Source: Flavobacterium sp.
GTDB taxonomy: Bacteria > Bacteroidota > Bacteroidia > Flavobacteriales > Flavobacteriaceae
Reading direction: 5' to 3'
NCBI GenBank assembly: GCA_026390995.1
Contig: JAPLEX010000009.1
Location: 1-41,568, forward strand
Length of the DNA stretch: 41,568 nt
Under the pieces are notes generated by a model, which saw nothing but the letters and a program-made list of their open reading frames with translations, was not told the DNA's origin and made no database searches. A program made the translations under genes and the position numbers. Shown piece by piece: positions 41,291 through 41,568 of this stretch; within the stretch, counting starts at the first letter, position 1, and every line of letters begins with the position of its first letter.

Positions 41291-41568
41291 ATGAAAAAGA
41301 AAGACATCAAAATATTATTGGTAGATGATGAGCCGGATATCCTCGAAATTGTTGGCTATAACTTAAGTCAAGAAGGGTATAAAATCATAACGGCATCAAA
41401 CGGAAAAGAAGCCGTTGAAATGGCTAAAAAAGAATTACCACAATTGATTATTCTTGATGTCATGATGCCAGAAATGGATGGAATTGAAGCCTGTGAATTA
41501 ATTCGGAAATTGCCCAAAATGGAACAGGTAATCATCACGTTCCTTACTGCACGAAGTGAAGATTATTC
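41291..41568 (+). CDS. Response regulator (OmpR/PhoB-type receiver), partial
   Basis: The gene starts at ATG 41291 and runs off the window end after 92 codons, so only the receiver domain is visible. It reads IKILLVDDEPDILEIVGYNL (acidic pocket D12-D13), QLIILDVMMPEMDGIEAC with phosphoacceptor D56, and ITFLTARSEDY with the switch Thr at 86. A DNA-binding winged-helix domain would be expected next if it belongs to the OmpR/PhoB family, as the wording suggests, but this is outside the window. The 189-base divergent region before it contains a -7-like TATATTTA near 41258. Confidence 0.88.
   Translation, partial: MKKKDIKILLVDDEPDILEIVGYNLSQEGYKIITASNGKEAVEMAKKELPQLIILDVMMPEMDGIEACELIRKLPKMEQVIITFLTARSEDY

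Overview
The window reads as chromosomal DNA of a Flavobacterium-like member of the Flavobacteriaceae. The evidence is type IX secretion (T9SS) C-terminal sorting domains, many Bacteroidota-restricted families (DUF3098, DUF4271, DUF4296, DUF5686, the Thioredoxin_9-like family), Flavobacterium-type -7 boxes (TAnnTTTG) in front of many operons, almost no Shine-Dalgarno sequences, and moderate AT richness. It is mostly housekeeping sequence. I found no CRISPR array, prophage, insertion sequence or recognisable defence system.

Layout. 1-1350: odhB (2-oxoglutarate dehydrogenase E2) and its terminator. 1376-5632: a co-directional run of a Tet-type MFS transporter, a TatD nuclease, an acyltransferase and a type I asparaginase. 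5696-6480: tRNA-Ser(GGA) followed by an unusual block packed with nested palindromes and a small orphan lipoprotein gene; this is the most accessory-looking part of the window. 6575-10865: a PorT-like barrel facing a probable asnS-rpoN-PAP2-like operon. 11019-18311: an RND exporter divergent from a CPA2 antiporter, which converges on a DUF5686 outer-membrane protein. 18393-19696: pyrH-frr. 19732-20331: a thioredoxin-family gene whose 5' part carries an in-frame amber codon. 20288-22945: ftsX-DUF3098-uppP-truB. 23064-26653: leuS and a zinc metallopeptidase. 26705-29239: DUF3108, a small membrane protein and a saccharopine dehydrogenase-like protein. 29303-31397: DUF423 and pckA. 31449-32884: DUF4271 and a HemD-like protein. 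33045-35485: a DPM1-like glycosyltransferase, dihydroorotase and a DUF4296 lipoprotein. 35482-38871: an SDR epimerase, tyrS and a LuxE-like protein. 38970-41101: two T9SS cargo genes, one of them little more than a signal peptide plus sorting domain. 41291-end: the start of an OmpR/PhoB-type response regulator cut by the window edge.

How the genes fit together. Translation and RNA metabolism are strongly represented (asnS, leuS, tyrS, frr, truB, tRNA-Ser). So is envelope biogenesis and division (ftsX, uppP, DUF3098, acyltransferase, glycosyltransferase, PorT-like, DUF5686, T9SS cargo). Central metabolism is covered by odhB and pckA, and nucleotide synthesis by pyrH and dihydroorotase. Several convergent neighbours overlap at their 3' ends, which suggests a compact genome.

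The observations most worth a second look are the 121-bp composite palindrome beside tRNA-Ser and the further inverted repeats next to it, the amber codon in the thioredoxin-family gene, and the sorting-domain-only secreted protein.
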